A stretch of 64,000 nucleotides of DNA from Nomia melanderi. Taxonomy: Eukaryota > Arthropoda > Insecta > Hymenoptera > Halictidae. A program made the position numbers and the translations under genes. The notes below the pieces were generated by a model. That model saw only the letters and a list, made by a program, of their open reading frames with translations. It was not told the origin of the DNA and did no database searches. The DNA is taken from positions 496,001 through 560,000 of the forward strand of contig NW_027475141.1 in assembly GCF_051020985.1 (NCBI RefSeq), in the 5' to 3' direction. Shown in pieces: positions 1 to 12,486 of this stretch; within the stretch, counting starts at the first letter, position 1, and every line of letters begins with the position of its first letter.

Positions 1-272
1 CTGGTGGTCCGAAGTCGTTCCCGCTGCACAGATTCATGCGTCAGGGCCTCCTACAGACAATGCACTTTGATTTATTGCGCTATCTGTACTAGCACCGGAC
101 ATATCACCAGATATATATTGGATTTTCCCCTGACCCTGAGTGTCCGGCCCCATGAGACGGTGGTTTTCTCGGCCCCTGGTGGTCCGAGGTCGTTCCTGCT
201 GCACAGATTCATGCGCAAGGACCTCCTACGGACAATGCACTTTGATTTATTGCGCTATCTGTAATAGAACCC

Positions 273-445
273 GAGATATCACCAGATATATTGGATTTTT
301 ACATGACCTTGGGTGACGAATTCCGAATAACTGTAATTTTCTCGACCCCTGGTGGTCCGAGGTCGTTCCCGCTGCCCAGATTCATGCGCCAGGGCCTCCT
401 ACAGACAATGCATTTTGATTTATCGCGCTATCTGTAATAGCACCC
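273..445 (+). repeat. Type B monomer, 173-bp short form
   Basis: First B monomer of the window. In place of the type A segment 'ccctgaccctgagtgtccggccccatgagac...' it carries 'acatgaccttgggtgacg' followed by 'aattccgaataactgtaatt'. It is 173 bp because the TA run is two bases shorter than normal. The same 173-bp form recurs at 1321-1493 and 5344-5516, each time within the same local monomer order, so the three are paralogous copies. Confidence 0.85.
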
Positions 446-1173
446 GAGATATCACCAGATATATATTGGATTTTTCCCGGACCCTGAGTGTCCGGCCCCA
501 TGAGACGGTGGTTTTCTCGGCCCCTGGTGGTCCGAGGTCGTTCCCGCAGCCCAGATTCATGCACCAGGGCCTCCTGCAGATAATTCACTTTGGTTTATTG
601 CGCTATCTGTAATAGCTGCCGTGATATCACCAGATATATATTGGATTTTTCCGTGACCCTGAGCGTCCGGCCCCATGAGACTGTGGTTTTCTCGGCCCCT
701 GGTGTTCCGAGGTTGTTCCCGCTGCACAGATTCATGCGCCAGGGCTTCCTGCATATAATGCAGTTTGATTTATTGCGCTATCTGTAATAGCACCCGAGAT
801 ATCACCAGATATATATTGGATTTTCCCCTGACCCTGAGTGTCCGGCCCCATGAGACCGTGGTTATCTCGGCCCCTGGTGGTCCGAGGTCGTTCCCGCTGC
901 ACAGATTCATGCGCCAGGGCCGCCTGCAGATAATTCACTTTGGTTTATTGCGCTTTCTGAATTAGTACCCGAGATATCACCAGATATTTGCTGGATTTTT
1001 ACATGACCTTGGGTGACGGATACCGAAAATCTGTAATTTTCTTGGCCCCTGGTGGTCCGAGGTCGTTGCTGCTGCACGGACTCATGCGCCAGGGCCTCCC
1101 GCAGACAATGCACTTTGATTTATTGCGCTATCTCTAATAGCACTCGAGATATCACCAGATATATATTGGATTC

Positions 1174-3544
1174 TTCCCTGACCATGACAGTCCGGCCCCA
1201 TGAGACGGTGATTTTCTCGGCCCCTGGTGTTCCAAGGTCGTTCCCGCTGCACAGATTCATGCGCCAGGGCATCCTACAGACAATGCACTTTGGTTTATTG
1301 CGCTATCTGTAATAGCACCCGAGATATCACCAGATATATTGGATTTTTACATGACCTTGGGTGACGAATTCCGAATATCTGTAATTTTCTCGGCCCCTGG
1401 TGGTCCGAGGTCGTTCCCGCTGCCCAGATTCATGCGCCAGGGCCTCCTACAGACAATGCATTTTGATTTATCGCGCTATCTGTAATAGCACCCGAGATAT
1501 CACCAGATATATATTGGATTTTTCCCGGACCCTGAGTGTCCGGCCCCATGAGACGGTGGTTTTCTCGGCCCCTGGTGGTCCGAGGTCGTTCCCGCAGCCC
1601 AGATTCATGCACCAGGGCCTCCTGCAGATAATTCACTTTGGTTTATTGCGCTATCTGTAATAGCAGCCGTGATATCAGCAGATATATATTGGATTTTTCC
1701 CTGACCCTGAGCGTCCGGCCCCATGAGACTGTGGTTTTCTCGGCCCCTGGTGTTCCGAGGTCGTTCCCGCTGCACAGATTCATGCGCCAGGGCTTCCTGC
1801 ATATAATTCACTTTGGTTTATTGCGCTATCTCGAATAGCACCCGAGATATCACCAGATATATATTGGATTTTTCCCTGACCCTGAGTGTCCGGCCCCATG
1901 AGACTGTGGTTTCCTCGGCCCCTGGTGGTCCGAGGTCGTTCCCGCTGCACAGATTCATGCGCCAGGGCCTCCTGCTGATAATTCACTTTGGTTTATTGCG
2001 CTATCTCTAATAGCACCCGAGATATCACCAGATATATATTGGTTTTTTCCCCGACCCTGAGTGTGCGGCCCCATGAGACGGTGGTTTTCGCGGCCACTGT
2101 TGGTCCGAGGTCGTTCCCGCTGCACAGATTTATGCGACAGGGCCTCCTACAGACAATGCACTTTGATTTATTGCGCTATCTGTAATAGCACCGGAGATAT
2201 CACCAGATATATATTGGATTTTTCCCTGACCCGGAGTGCCCGGCCCCATGTGTCGGTGGTTTTCTCGGCCCCTGGTGGTCCGAGGTCGTTCCTGCTGCAC
2301 AGATTCATGCGCAAGGAACTCCTACAGACAATGCACTTTGATTTATTGCGCTATCTCTAATAGCACCCGAGATATCACCAGATGTATATTTGATTTTTCC
2401 CTGACCCTGAGTGTTCGGCCCCATGAGACGGTGGTTTTCTCGGCCCCTGGTGGTCCGAGGTCGTTCCCGCTGCACAGATGCATGCGCCAGGGCCTCCTGC
2501 AGATAATTCTCTTTGATTTATCGCGCTAACTCTAATAGCACCCGAGATATCACCAGATATATATTGGATTTTCCCCTGACCCTGAGTGTCCGGCCCCATG
2601 AGACTGTAGTTTTCTCGGCCACTGGTGGTCCGAAGTCGTTCCCGCTGCACAGATTCATGCGTCAGGGCCTCCTACAGACAATGCACTTTGATTTATTGCG
2701 CTACCTGTAATAGCACCGGACATATCACCAGATATATATTGGATTTTCCCCTGACCCTGAGTGTCCGGCCCCATGAGACGGTGGTTTTCTCGGCCCCTGG
2801 TGTTCCGAGGTCGTTCCCGCTGCACAGATTCATGCGCCAGGGCTCCCTGCATATAATTCACTTTGGTTTATTGCGCTATCTCGAATAGCACCCGAGATAT
2901 CACCAGATATATATTGGATTTTCCTCTGACCCTGAGTGTCCGGCCCCATGAGACGGTGGTTTTCTCGGCCCCCTGGTGATCCGAGGTCGTTCCCGCTGCA
3001 CAGATGCATGCGCCAGGGCCACCTGCAGATAATTCACTTTGGTTTATTGCGCTATCTGTAATAGCACCCGAGATATCACCAGATATATATTGGATTTTTC
3101 CCTGACCCTGAGTGTCCGGCCCCATGAGACTGTGGTTTTCTCGGCCCCTGGTGGTCCGAGGTCGTTCCCGCTGCACAGATTTATGCGACAGGGCCTCCTA
3201 CAGACAATGCACTTTGATTTATTGCGCTATCTGTAATAGCACCGGAGATATCACCAGATATATATTGGATTTTTCCCTGACCCTCAGTGCCCGGCCCCAT
3301 GTGTCGGTGGTTTTCTCGGCCCCTGGTGGTCCGAGGTCGTTCCTGCTGCACAGATTCATGCGCAAGGACCTCCTACGGACAATGCACTTTGATTTATTGC
3401 GCTATCTCTAATAGCACCCGAGATATCACCAGATGTATATTTGATTTTTTCCTGACCCTGAGTGTTCGGCCCCATGAGACGGTGGTTTTCTCGGCCCCTG
3501 GTGGTCCGAGGTCGTTCCCGCTGCACAGATTCATGCGCCAGGGC
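1174..3544 (+). repeat. 2.37-kb duplicated block, copy 1
   Basis: This block reappears 4,023 bp downstream (5197-7567) with the same order of variant monomers. Shared markers are the 'gaccatgacagtcc' monomer at the left edge, a 173-bp B monomer, the 'gtgtgcggcccc' / 'cgcggccactgttgg' monomer, a 'gcgctaactc' monomer and the 'gccccctggtgatccgagg' monomer. The first single-base difference near the right edge is at 3450; the copies separate at 3545, where this copy reads 'gggccgcctg' and the other 'gggcttcctg'. An unequal exchange within the array is the simplest explanation. Confidence 0.88.
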
Positions 3545-3594
3545 CGCCTGCAGATAATTCACTTTGGATTATTGCGCTATCTCTATTAGCACCC

Positions 3595-3768
3595 GAGATA
3601 TCACCAGATATATGCTGGATTTTTACATGACCTTGGGTGACGGATACCGAAAATCTGTAATTTTCTTGCCCCTGGTGGTCCGAGGTCGTTGCTGCTGCAC
3701 GGACTCATGCGCCAGGGCCTCCTGCAGACAATGCACTTTGATTAATCGCGCTATCTGTAATAGAACCC
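3595..3768 (+). repeat. Type B monomer, 174 bp, at end of duplicated block
   Basis: A B monomer just past the right edge of copy 1 of the 2.37-kb block and absent from the matching place after copy 2. It lacks one base in the CTCGG arm ('tttcttgcccctgg'), which destroys the inverted repeat in this copy. It also carries 'gattaatcgcgc' in place of 'gatttatcgcgc'. Confidence 0.8.
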
Positions 3769-4244
3769 GAGATATCACCAGATATATATTGGATTTTTCC
3801 CTGACCCTGAGTGCCCGGCCCCATGTGTCGGTGGTTTTCTCGGCCCCTGATGGTCCGAGGTCGTTCCCGCTGCACAGATTCATGCGCCAGGGCCGCCTGC
3901 AGATAATTCACTTTGGTTTATTGCGCTATCTCTAATAGCACCCGAGATATCACCAGATATATATTGGATTTTTCCCTGACCCTGACAGCCTGGCCCCATG
4001 AGACGGTGATTTTCTCGGTCTCTGGTGGTCCGAGATCGTTGCCGATGCACAGATTCATGCGCCAGGGCCTCCCGCAGACAATGCACTTTGATTTATTGCG
4101 CTATCTCTAACAGTACTCGAGATATCACCAGATATATATTGGATTCTTCCCTGACCATGACAGTCCGGCCCCATGAGACGGTGATTTTCTCGGCCCCTGG
4201 TGTTCCAAGGTCGTTCCCGCTGCACAGATTCATGCGCCAGGGCA

Positions 4245-5206
4245 TCCTACAGACAATGCATTTTGATTTATCGCGCTATCTGTAATAGCACCCGAGATAT
4301 CACCAGATATATATTGGATTTTTCCCGGACCCTGAGTGTCCGGCCCCATGAGACGGTGGTTTTCTCGGCCCCTGGTGGTCCGAGGTCGTCCCCGCAGCCC
4401 AGATTCATGCACCAGGGCCTCCTGCAGATAATTCACTTTGGTTTATTGCGCTATCTGTAATAGCAGCCGTGATATCACCAGATATATATTGGATTTTTCC
4501 CTGACCCTGAGCGTCCGGCCCCATGAGACTGTGGTTTTCTCGGCCCCTGGTGTTCCGAGGTCGTTCCCGCTGCACAGACTCATGCGCCAGGGCTTCCTGC
4601 ATATAATTCACTTTGGTTTATTGCGCTATCTCGAATAGCACCCGAGATATCACCAGATATATATTGGATTTTTCCCTGACCCTGAGTGTCCGGCCCCATG
4701 AGACTGTGGTTTTCTCGGCCCCTGGTGGTCCGAGGTCGTTCCCGCTGCACAGATTCATGCGCCAGGGCCTCCTGCAGATAATTCACTTTGGTCTATTGCG
4801 CTATCTCTAATAGCACCCGAGATATCACCAGATATATATTGGTTTTTTCCCCGACCCTGAGTGTGCGGCCCCATGAGACGGTGGTTTTCGCGGCCACTGT
4901 TGGTCCGAGGTCGTTCCCGCTGCACAGATTTATGCGACAGGGCCTCCTACAGACAATGCACTTTGATTTATTGCGCTATCTGTAATAGCACCGGAGATAT
5001 CACCGGATATATATTGGATTTTTCCCTGACCCGGAGTGCCCGGCCCCATGTGTCGGTGGTTTTCTCGGCCCCTGGTGGTCCGAGGTCGTTCCTGCTGCAC
5101 AGATTCATGCGCAAGGAACTCCTACAGACAATGCACTTTGATTTATTGCGCTATCTCTAATAGCACCCGAGATATCACCAGATGTATATTTGATTTTTCC
5201 CTGACC
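4245..5206 (+). repeat. Partial third copy of the domain I block
   Basis: Matches 1445-2406 with an offset of exactly 2,800 bp (16 monomers). Scattered single-base differences are visible, for example 'gtcgtccccgcag' near 4387 and 'cacagactcatg' near 4579, so it is slightly older or was less corrected than copy 2. It stops in mid-monomer where copy 2 begins. Confidence 0.82.
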
Positions 5207-7567
5207 ATGACAGTCCGGCCCCATGAGACGGTGATTTTCTCGGCCCCTGGTGTTCCAAGGTCGTTCCCGCTGCACAGATTCATGCGCCAGGGCATCCTAC
5301 AGACAATGCACTTTGGTTTATTGCGCTATCTGTAATAGCACCCGAGATATCACCAGATATATTGGATTTTTACATGACCTTGGGTGACGAATTCCGAATA
5401 TCTGTAATTTTCTCGGCCCCTGGTGGTCCGAGGTCGTTCCCGCTGCCCAGATTCATGCGCCAGGGCCTCCTACAGACAATGCATTTTGATTTATCGCGCT
5501 ATCTGTAATAGCACCCGAGATATCACCAGATATATATTGGATTTTTCCCGGACCCTGAGTGTCCGGCCCCATGAGACGGTGGTTTTCTCGGCCCCTGGTG
5601 GTCCGAGGTCGTTCCCGCAGCCCAGATTCATGCACCAGGGCCTCCTGCAGATAATTCACTTTGGTTTATTGCGCTATCTGTAATAGCAGCCGTGATATCA
5701 GCAGATATATATTGGATTTTTCCCTGACCCTGAGCGTCCGGCCCCATGAGACTGTGGTTTTCTCGGCCCCTGGTGTTCCGAGGTCGTTCCCGCTGCACAG
5801 ATTCATGCGCCAGGGCTTCCTGCATATAATTCACTTTGGTTTATTGCGCTATCTCGAATAGCACCCGAGATATCACCAGATATATATTGGATTTTTCCCT
5901 GACCCTGAGTGTCCGGCCCCATGAGACTGTGGTTTCCTCGGCCCCTGGTGGTCCGAGGTCGTTCCCGCTGCACAGATTCATGCGCCAGGGCCTCCTGCTG
6001 ATAATTCACTTTGGTTTATTGCGCTATCTCTAATAGCACCCGAGATATCACCAGATATATATTGGTTTTTTCCCCGACCCTGAGTGTGCGGCCCCATGAG
6101 ACGGTGGTTTTCGCGGCCACTGTTGGTCCGAGGTCGTTCCCGCTGCACAGATTTATGCGACAGGGCCTCCTACAGACAATGCACTTTGATTTATTGCGCT
6201 ATCTGTAATAGCACCGGAGATATCACCAGATATATATTGGATTTTTCCCTGACCCGGAGTGCCCGGCCCCATGTGTCGGTGGTTTTCTCGGCCCCTGGTG
6301 GTCCGAGGTCGTTCCTGCTGCACAGATTCATGCGCAAGGAACTCCTACAGACAATGCACTTTGATTTATTGCGCTATCTCTAATAGCACCCGAGATATCA
6401 CCAGATGTATATTTGATTTTTCCCTGACCCTGAGTGTTCGGCCCCATGAGACGGTGGTTTTCTCGGCCCCTGGTGGTCCGAGGTCGTTCCCGCTGCACAG
6501 ATGCATGCGCCAGGGCCTCCTGCAGATAATTCTCTTTGATTTATCGCGCTAACTCTAATAGCACCCGAGATATCACCAGATATATATTGGATTTTCCCCT
6601 GACCCTGAGTGTCCGGCCCCATGAGACTGTAGTTTTCTCGGCCACTGGTGGTCCGAAGTCGTTCCCGCTGCACAGATTCATGCGTCAGGGCCTCCTACAG
6701 ACAATGCACTTTGATTTATTGCGCTACCTGTAATAGCACCGGACATATCACCAGATATATATTGGATTTTCCCCTGACCCTGAGTGTCCGGCCCCATGAG
6801 ACGGTGGTTTTCTCGGCCCCTGGTGTTCCGAGGTCGTTCCCGCTGCACAGATTCATGCGCCAGGGCTCCCTGCATATAATTCACTTTGGTTTATTGCGCT
6901 ATCTCGAATAGCACCCGAGATATCACCAGATATATATTGGATTTTCCTCTGACCCTGAGTGTCCGGCCCCATGAGACGGTGGTTTTCTCGGCCCCCTGGT
7001 GATCCGAGGTCGTTCCCGCTGCACAGATGCATGCGCCAGGGCCACCTGCAGATAATTCACTTTGGTTTATTGCGCTATCTGTAATAGCACCCGAGATATC
7101 ACCAGATATATATTGGATTTTTCCCTGACCCTGAGTGTCCGGCCCCATGAGACTGTGGTTTTCTCGGCCCCTGGTGGTCCGAGGTCGTTCCCGCTGCACA
7201 GATTTATGCGACAGGGCCTCCTACAGACAATGCACTTTGATTTATTGCGCTATCTGTAATAGCACCGGAGATATCACCAGATATATATTGGATTTTTCCC
7301 TGACCCTCAGTGCCCGGCCCCATGTGTCGGTGGTTTTCTCGGCCCCTGGTGGTCCGAGGTCGTTCCTGCTGCACAGATTCATGCGCAAGGACCTCCTACG
7401 GACAATGCACTTTGATTTATTGCGCTATCTCTAATAGCACCCGAGATATCACCAGATGTATATTTGATTTTTCCCTGACCCTGAGTGTTCGGCCCCATGA
7501 GACGGTGGTTTTCTCGGCCCCTGGTGGTCCGAGGTCGTTCCCGCTGCACAGATTCATGCGCCAGGGC
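5197..7567 (+). repeat. 2.37-kb duplicated block, copy 2
   Basis: Second copy of the block at 1174-3544, offset 4,023 bp (23 monomers minus 2 bp, because of a short B monomer). Its left edge abuts directly a third, partial copy (4245-5206) inside a single monomer, so the junction lies within the 'ccctgacc' segment near 5197-5206. It ends in a monomer with 'ttcctgcatataattcac', after which unrelated monomer variants follow. Confidence 0.88.
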
Positions 7568-8184
7568 TTCCTGCATATAATTCACTTTGGTTTATTGCGC
7601 TATCTCGAATAGCTCCCGAGATATCACCAGATACATATTGGTTTTATCCCCGACCCTGAGTGTCCGGCCCCATGAGACAGTGGTTTTCGCGGCCCCTGGT
7701 GGTCCGAGGTCGTTCCCGCTGCACAGATGCATGCGCCAGGGCCTCCTGCAGATAATTCACTTTGATTTATCGCGCTAACTCTAATAGCACCCGAGATATC
7801 ACCAGATATATATTGGATTTTCCCCTGAGCCTGAGTGTCCGGCCCCATGAGACGGTGGTTTTCTCGGCCCCTGGTGGTCCGAGGTCGTTCCTGCTGCACA
7901 GATTTATGCGCCAGGGCCTCCTACAGACAATGCACTTTGATTTATTGCGCTATCTCTAATAGCACCCGAGATATCACCAGATATATATTGGTTTTTTCCC
8001 CGACCCTGAGTGTGCGGCCCCATGAGACGGTGGTTTTCGCGGCCACTGTTGGTCCGAGGTCGTTCCCGCTGCACAGATTTATGCGACAGGGCCTCCTACA
8101 GACAATGCACTTTGATTTATTGCGCTATCTGTAATAGCACCGGAGATATAACCAGATATATATTGGATTTTCCCCTGACCATGA

Positions 8185-8309
8185 GTGTCCGGCCCCATGA
8201 GACGGTGGTTTTCTCGGCCCCTGGTGGACCGAGGTCGTTCCTGCTGCACAGATTCATGCGCAAGGACCTCCTACGGGCAATGCACTTTGATTTATTGCGC
8301 TATCTCTAA
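8185..8309 (+). repeat. Monomer segment repeated at 9583-9707
   Basis: A distinctive variant with 'gaccatgagtgtccggc', 'cctggtggaccgaggtc' and 'ctacgggcaatgcac' appears here and again 1,398 bp downstream, flanking the dimeric HOR on both sides. This suggests that the dimer amplified inside a pre-existing stretch or that a longer segment was duplicated around it. Confidence 0.7.
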
Positions 8310-8400
8310 TAGCACCCGAGATATCAGCAGATGTATATTTGATTTTTCCCTGACCCTGAGTGTCCGGCCCCATGAGACGGTGGCTTTCTCGGCCCCTGGT

Positions 8401-9482
8401 GGTCCGAGGTCGTTCCGTTGCACAGATTCATGCGTCAGGGCCTCCTGCAGATAATTCAATTTGATTTATCGCGCTATCTGTAATAACTCCTGAGATATCA
8501 CCAAATATATATTGGATTTTTCCCTGACCCTGAGTGTCCCGCCCCATGAGACGGTGGTTTTCTCGGCCCCTGGTGGTCCGAGGTCGTTCCCGCTGCACAG
8601 ATTCATGCGCCAGGGCCTCCTACAGACAATACACTTTGATTTATTGCGCTATCTGTAATAGCACCCGAGATATCGCCAGATATATATTGGATTTTTCCCT
8701 GACCCTGAGTGTCCGGCCCCATGAGACGGTGGCTTTCTCGGCCCCTGGTGGTCCGAGGTCGTTCCCGCTGCCCAGATTCATGCGTCAGGGCCTCCTGCAG
8801 ATAATTCAATTTGATTTATCGCGCTATCTGTAATAACTCCTGAGATATCACCAAATATATATTGGATTTTTCCCTGACCCTGAGTGTCCCGCCCCATGAG
8901 ACGGTGGTTTTCTCGGCCCCTGGTGGTCCGAGGTCGTTCCCGCTGCACAGATTCATGCGCCAGGGCCTCCTACAGACAATACACTTTGATTTATTGCGCT
9001 ATCTGTAATAGCACCCGAGATATCGCCAGATATATATTGGATTTTTCCCTGACCCTGAGTGTCCGGCCCCATGAGACGGTGGCTTTCTCGGCCCCTGGTG
9101 GTCCGAGGTCGTTCCGTTGCACAGATTCATGCGTCAGGGCCTCCTGCAGATAATTCAATTTGATTTATCGCGCTATCTGTAATAACTCCTGAGATATCAC
9201 CAAATATATATTGGATTTTTCACTGACCCTGAGTGTCCCGCCCCATGAGACGGTGGTTTTCTCGGCCCCTGGTGGTCCGAGGTCGTTCCCGCTGCACAGA
9301 TTCATGCGCCAGGGCCTCCTACAGACAATACACTTTGATTTATTGCGCTATCTGTAATAGCACCCGAGATATCGCCAGATATATATTGGATTTTTCCCTG
9401 ACCCTGAGTGTCCGGCCCCATGAGACGGTGGCTTTCTCGGCCCCTGGTGGTCCGAGGTCGTTCCCGCTGCCCAGATTCATGC
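8401..9482 (+). repeat. Dimeric HOR, ~350-bp unit, about three copies
   Basis: Two monomer types alternate with a period of 350 then 349 bp. One carries 'gcgtcagggcctcctgcag', 'attcaatttgatttatcg' and 'taataactcctgagatatc'; the other carries 'gtgtcccgccccatgag', 'acaatacactttg' and 'gatatcgccagata'. The first and third units have a one-base deletion ('gttccgttgcacag') that the middle unit lacks ('gttcccgctgcccag'). The pattern breaks near 9482, where the next monomer reads 'gcgccagggcctcctacag'. Confidence 0.85.
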
Positions 9483-10022
9483 GCCAGGGCCTCCTACAGA
9501 CAATACACTTTGATTTATTGCGCTATCTGTAATAGCACCCGAGATATCGCCAGATATATATTGGATTTTCCCCTGACCATGAGTGTCCGGCCCCATGAGA
9601 CGGTGGTTTTCTCGGCCCCTGGTGGACCGAGGTCGTTCCTGCTGCACAGATTCATGCGCAAGGACCTCCTACGGGCAATGCACTTTGATTTATTGCGCTA
9701 TCTCTAATAGCACCCGAGATATCACCAGATATATATTGGATTTTTCCCTGACCCTGAGTGTCCGGCCCCATGAGACGGCTGTTTTCTCGGCCCCTGGTGG
9801 TCCGAGGTCGTTCCCGCCGCCCAGATTCATGCGCCTGGGCCTCCTACAGACAATGCACTTTGATTTATTGCGCTATCTGTAATAGCTCCCGAGATATCAC
9901 CAGATATATGCTGGATTTTTACATGAAATTTGGTGACGGATAGCGAACATCTGTAATTTTCTCGGCCCTTGGTGGTCTGATGTCGTTCCCGCTGCCCAGA
10001 TTCATGCGCCAGGGCCTCCTGC

Positions 10023-11010
10023 AGACAATGCACTTTGATTTATTGCGCTATCTGTAATAGCACCCGAGATATCACCAGATATACATTGGATTTTTCCCTG
10101 ACCCTGAGTGTCCGGCCCCATGAGGCTGTGGTTTTCTTGTCCCCTGGTGGTCCGAGGTCGTTCACGCTGCACAGATTCATGCGCCAGGGCCTCCTGCATA
10201 CAATTCACTTTGGATTATTGCGCTATCTCTAATAGCACCCGAGATATCACCAGATATATATTGGATTTTCCCCTGACCCTGAGTGTCCGGCCCCATGAGA
10301 CTGTGGTTTCCTCTGCCCCTGGTGGTCCGAGTTCGTTCCCGCTGCACAGATTTATGCGCCAGGGCCTCCTGCAGACAATGCACTTTGATTTATCGCGCTA
10401 TCTGTAATAGAACCCGAGATATCACCAGATATATGCTGGATTTTTACATGACATTGGGTAACGGATACCGAAAATCTGTAATTTTCTCGGCCCCTGGTGG
10501 TCCGATGTCGTTCCTGCTGCACAGATTCATGCGCAAGGGCCTCCTACGGACAATGCACTTTGATTTTTTGCGCTATCTGTAATAGAACCCGAGATATCAC
10601 CAGACATATGCTGGATTTTTACATGACATTGGGTGACGGATACCGAAAATCTGTAATTTTCTCGGCCCCTGGTGGTCCGATGTCGTTCCTGCTGCACAGA
10701 TTCATGCGGAAGGGCCTCCTACGGACCATTCATTTTGGATTATTGCGCTATCTCTATTAGCACCAGAGATATCACCAGATATATATTGGATTTTCCCCTG
10801 ACCCTGAGTGTCCGGCCCCATGTGACGGTCGTTTTCTCGGCCCCTGGTGGTCCGAGGTCGTTCCCGCTGCACAGATTCATGCGCCAGGGCCTCCTGCAGA
10901 TAATTCACGTTGGTTAATTGCGCTATCTCTAATTTCTCACGAGATATCACCAGATATATATTGGATTTTTGCCTGACCCTGAGTGTCCGGCCCCATGAGA
11001 CTGTGGTTTT
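10023..11010 (+). repeat. 7-monomer duplication (1,226-bp offset), copy 1
   Basis: Shares with 11249-12236 the order: 'ccatgaggctgtgg' monomer, 'cctctgcccctgg' monomer, two adjacent B monomers (10416-10590 and 10591-10765), and an 'atctctattagcaccagag' junction followed by a monomer ending 'atctctaatttctcacg'. Several single-base differences are visible, for example 'catacaattcac' against 'catacaatgcac' at 10198 and 11424. The copies part near 11010. Confidence 0.8.
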
Positions 11011-11248
11011 CGCGGCCCCCTGGTGGTCCGAGGTCGTTCCCGCTGCACAGATGCATGCGCCAGGGCCACCTACAGACAATGCACTTTGATTTATTGCGCT
11101 ATCTCTCATAGCACCCGAGATATCAGCAGATATATATTGGATTTTTCACTGACCCCGAGTGTCCGGCCCCATGAGACGGCTGTTTTCTCGGCCCCTGGTG
11201 GTCCGAGGTCGTTCCCGCCGCCCAGATTCATGCGCCGGGGCCTCCTAT

Positions 11249-12236
11249 AGACAATGCACTTTGATTTATTGCGCTATCTGTAATAGCACCCGAGATATCA
11301 CCAGATATACATTGGATTTTTCCCTGACCCTGAGTGTCCGGCCCCATGAGGCTGTGGTTTTCTTGTCCCCTGGTGGTCCGAGGTCGTTCACGCTGCACAG
11401 ATTCATGCGCCAGGGCCTCCTGCATACAATGCACTTTGATTTATTGCGCTATCTGTAATAGCACCCGAGATATCACCAGATATATATTGGATTTTCCCCT
11501 GACCCTGAGTGTCCGGCCCCATGAGACTGTGGTTTCCTCTGCCCCTGGTGGTCCGAGGTCGTTCCCGCTGCACAGATTCATGCGCCAGGGCCTCCTGCAG
11601 ACAATGCACTTTGATTTATCGCGCTATCTGTAATAGAACCCGAGATATCACCAGATATATGCTGGATTTTTACATGACATTGGGTGACGGATACCGAAAA
11701 TCTGTAATTTTCTCGGCCCCTGGTGGTCCGATGTCGTTCCTGCTGCACAGATTCATGCGCAAGGGCCTCCTACGGACAATGCACTTTGATTTTTTGCGCT
11801 ATCTGTAATAGAACCCGAGATATCACCAGACATATGCTGGATTTTTACATGACATTGGGTGACGGATACCGAAAATCTGTAATTTTCTCGGCCCCTGGTG
11901 GTCCGATGTCGTTCCTGCTGCACAGATTCATGCGGCAGGGCCTCCTACGGACAATGCATTTTGGATTATTGCGCTATCTCTATTAGCACCAGAGATATCA
12001 CCAGATATATATTGGTTTTTCCCCTGACCCTGAGTGTCCGGCCCCATGAGACGGTCGTTTTCTCGGCCCCTGGTGGTTCGAGGTCGTTCCCGCTGCACAG
12101 ATTCATGCGCCAGGGCCTTCTGCAGATAATTCACGTTGGTTAATTGCGCTATCTCTAATTTCTCACGAGATATCACCAGATATATATTGGATTTTTGCCT
12201 GACCTTGAGTGTCCGGCCCCATGAGACTGTGGATTT
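11249..12236 (+). repeat. 7-monomer duplication, copy 2
   Basis: Downstream partner of 10023-11010 at +1,226 bp (7 monomers plus 1 bp, because monomer lengths differ slightly). It keeps the pair of adjacent B monomers (11642-11816, 11817-11991) and the 'ctctaatttctcacgag' junction near 12150. Past 12236 the array becomes a patchwork of shorter repeats of 3 and 4 monomers. Confidence 0.8.
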
Positions 12237-12486
12237 CTCGGCCCCTGGTGGTCCGAGGTCGTTCCCGCTGCACAGATTCATGCGCCAGGGCCTCCTGCAG
12301 ATAATTCAATTTGGATTATTGCGCTATCTCTAATAGCACCCGAGATATCACCAGATATATATTGGATTTTTCCCTGACCCTGAGTGTCCGGCCCCATGTG
12401 ACGGCTGTTTTCTCGGCCCCTGGTGGTCCGAGGTCGTTCCCGCTGCACAGATTCATGCGCCAGGGCCTCCTGCAGGCAATTCACTT

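Noticed and set aside
9891..10065. B monomers as insertions of a small mobile element.
   Set aside because: The cassette replaces rather than adds sequence: length stays at 175 bp, and there are no target-site duplications or terminal repeats.
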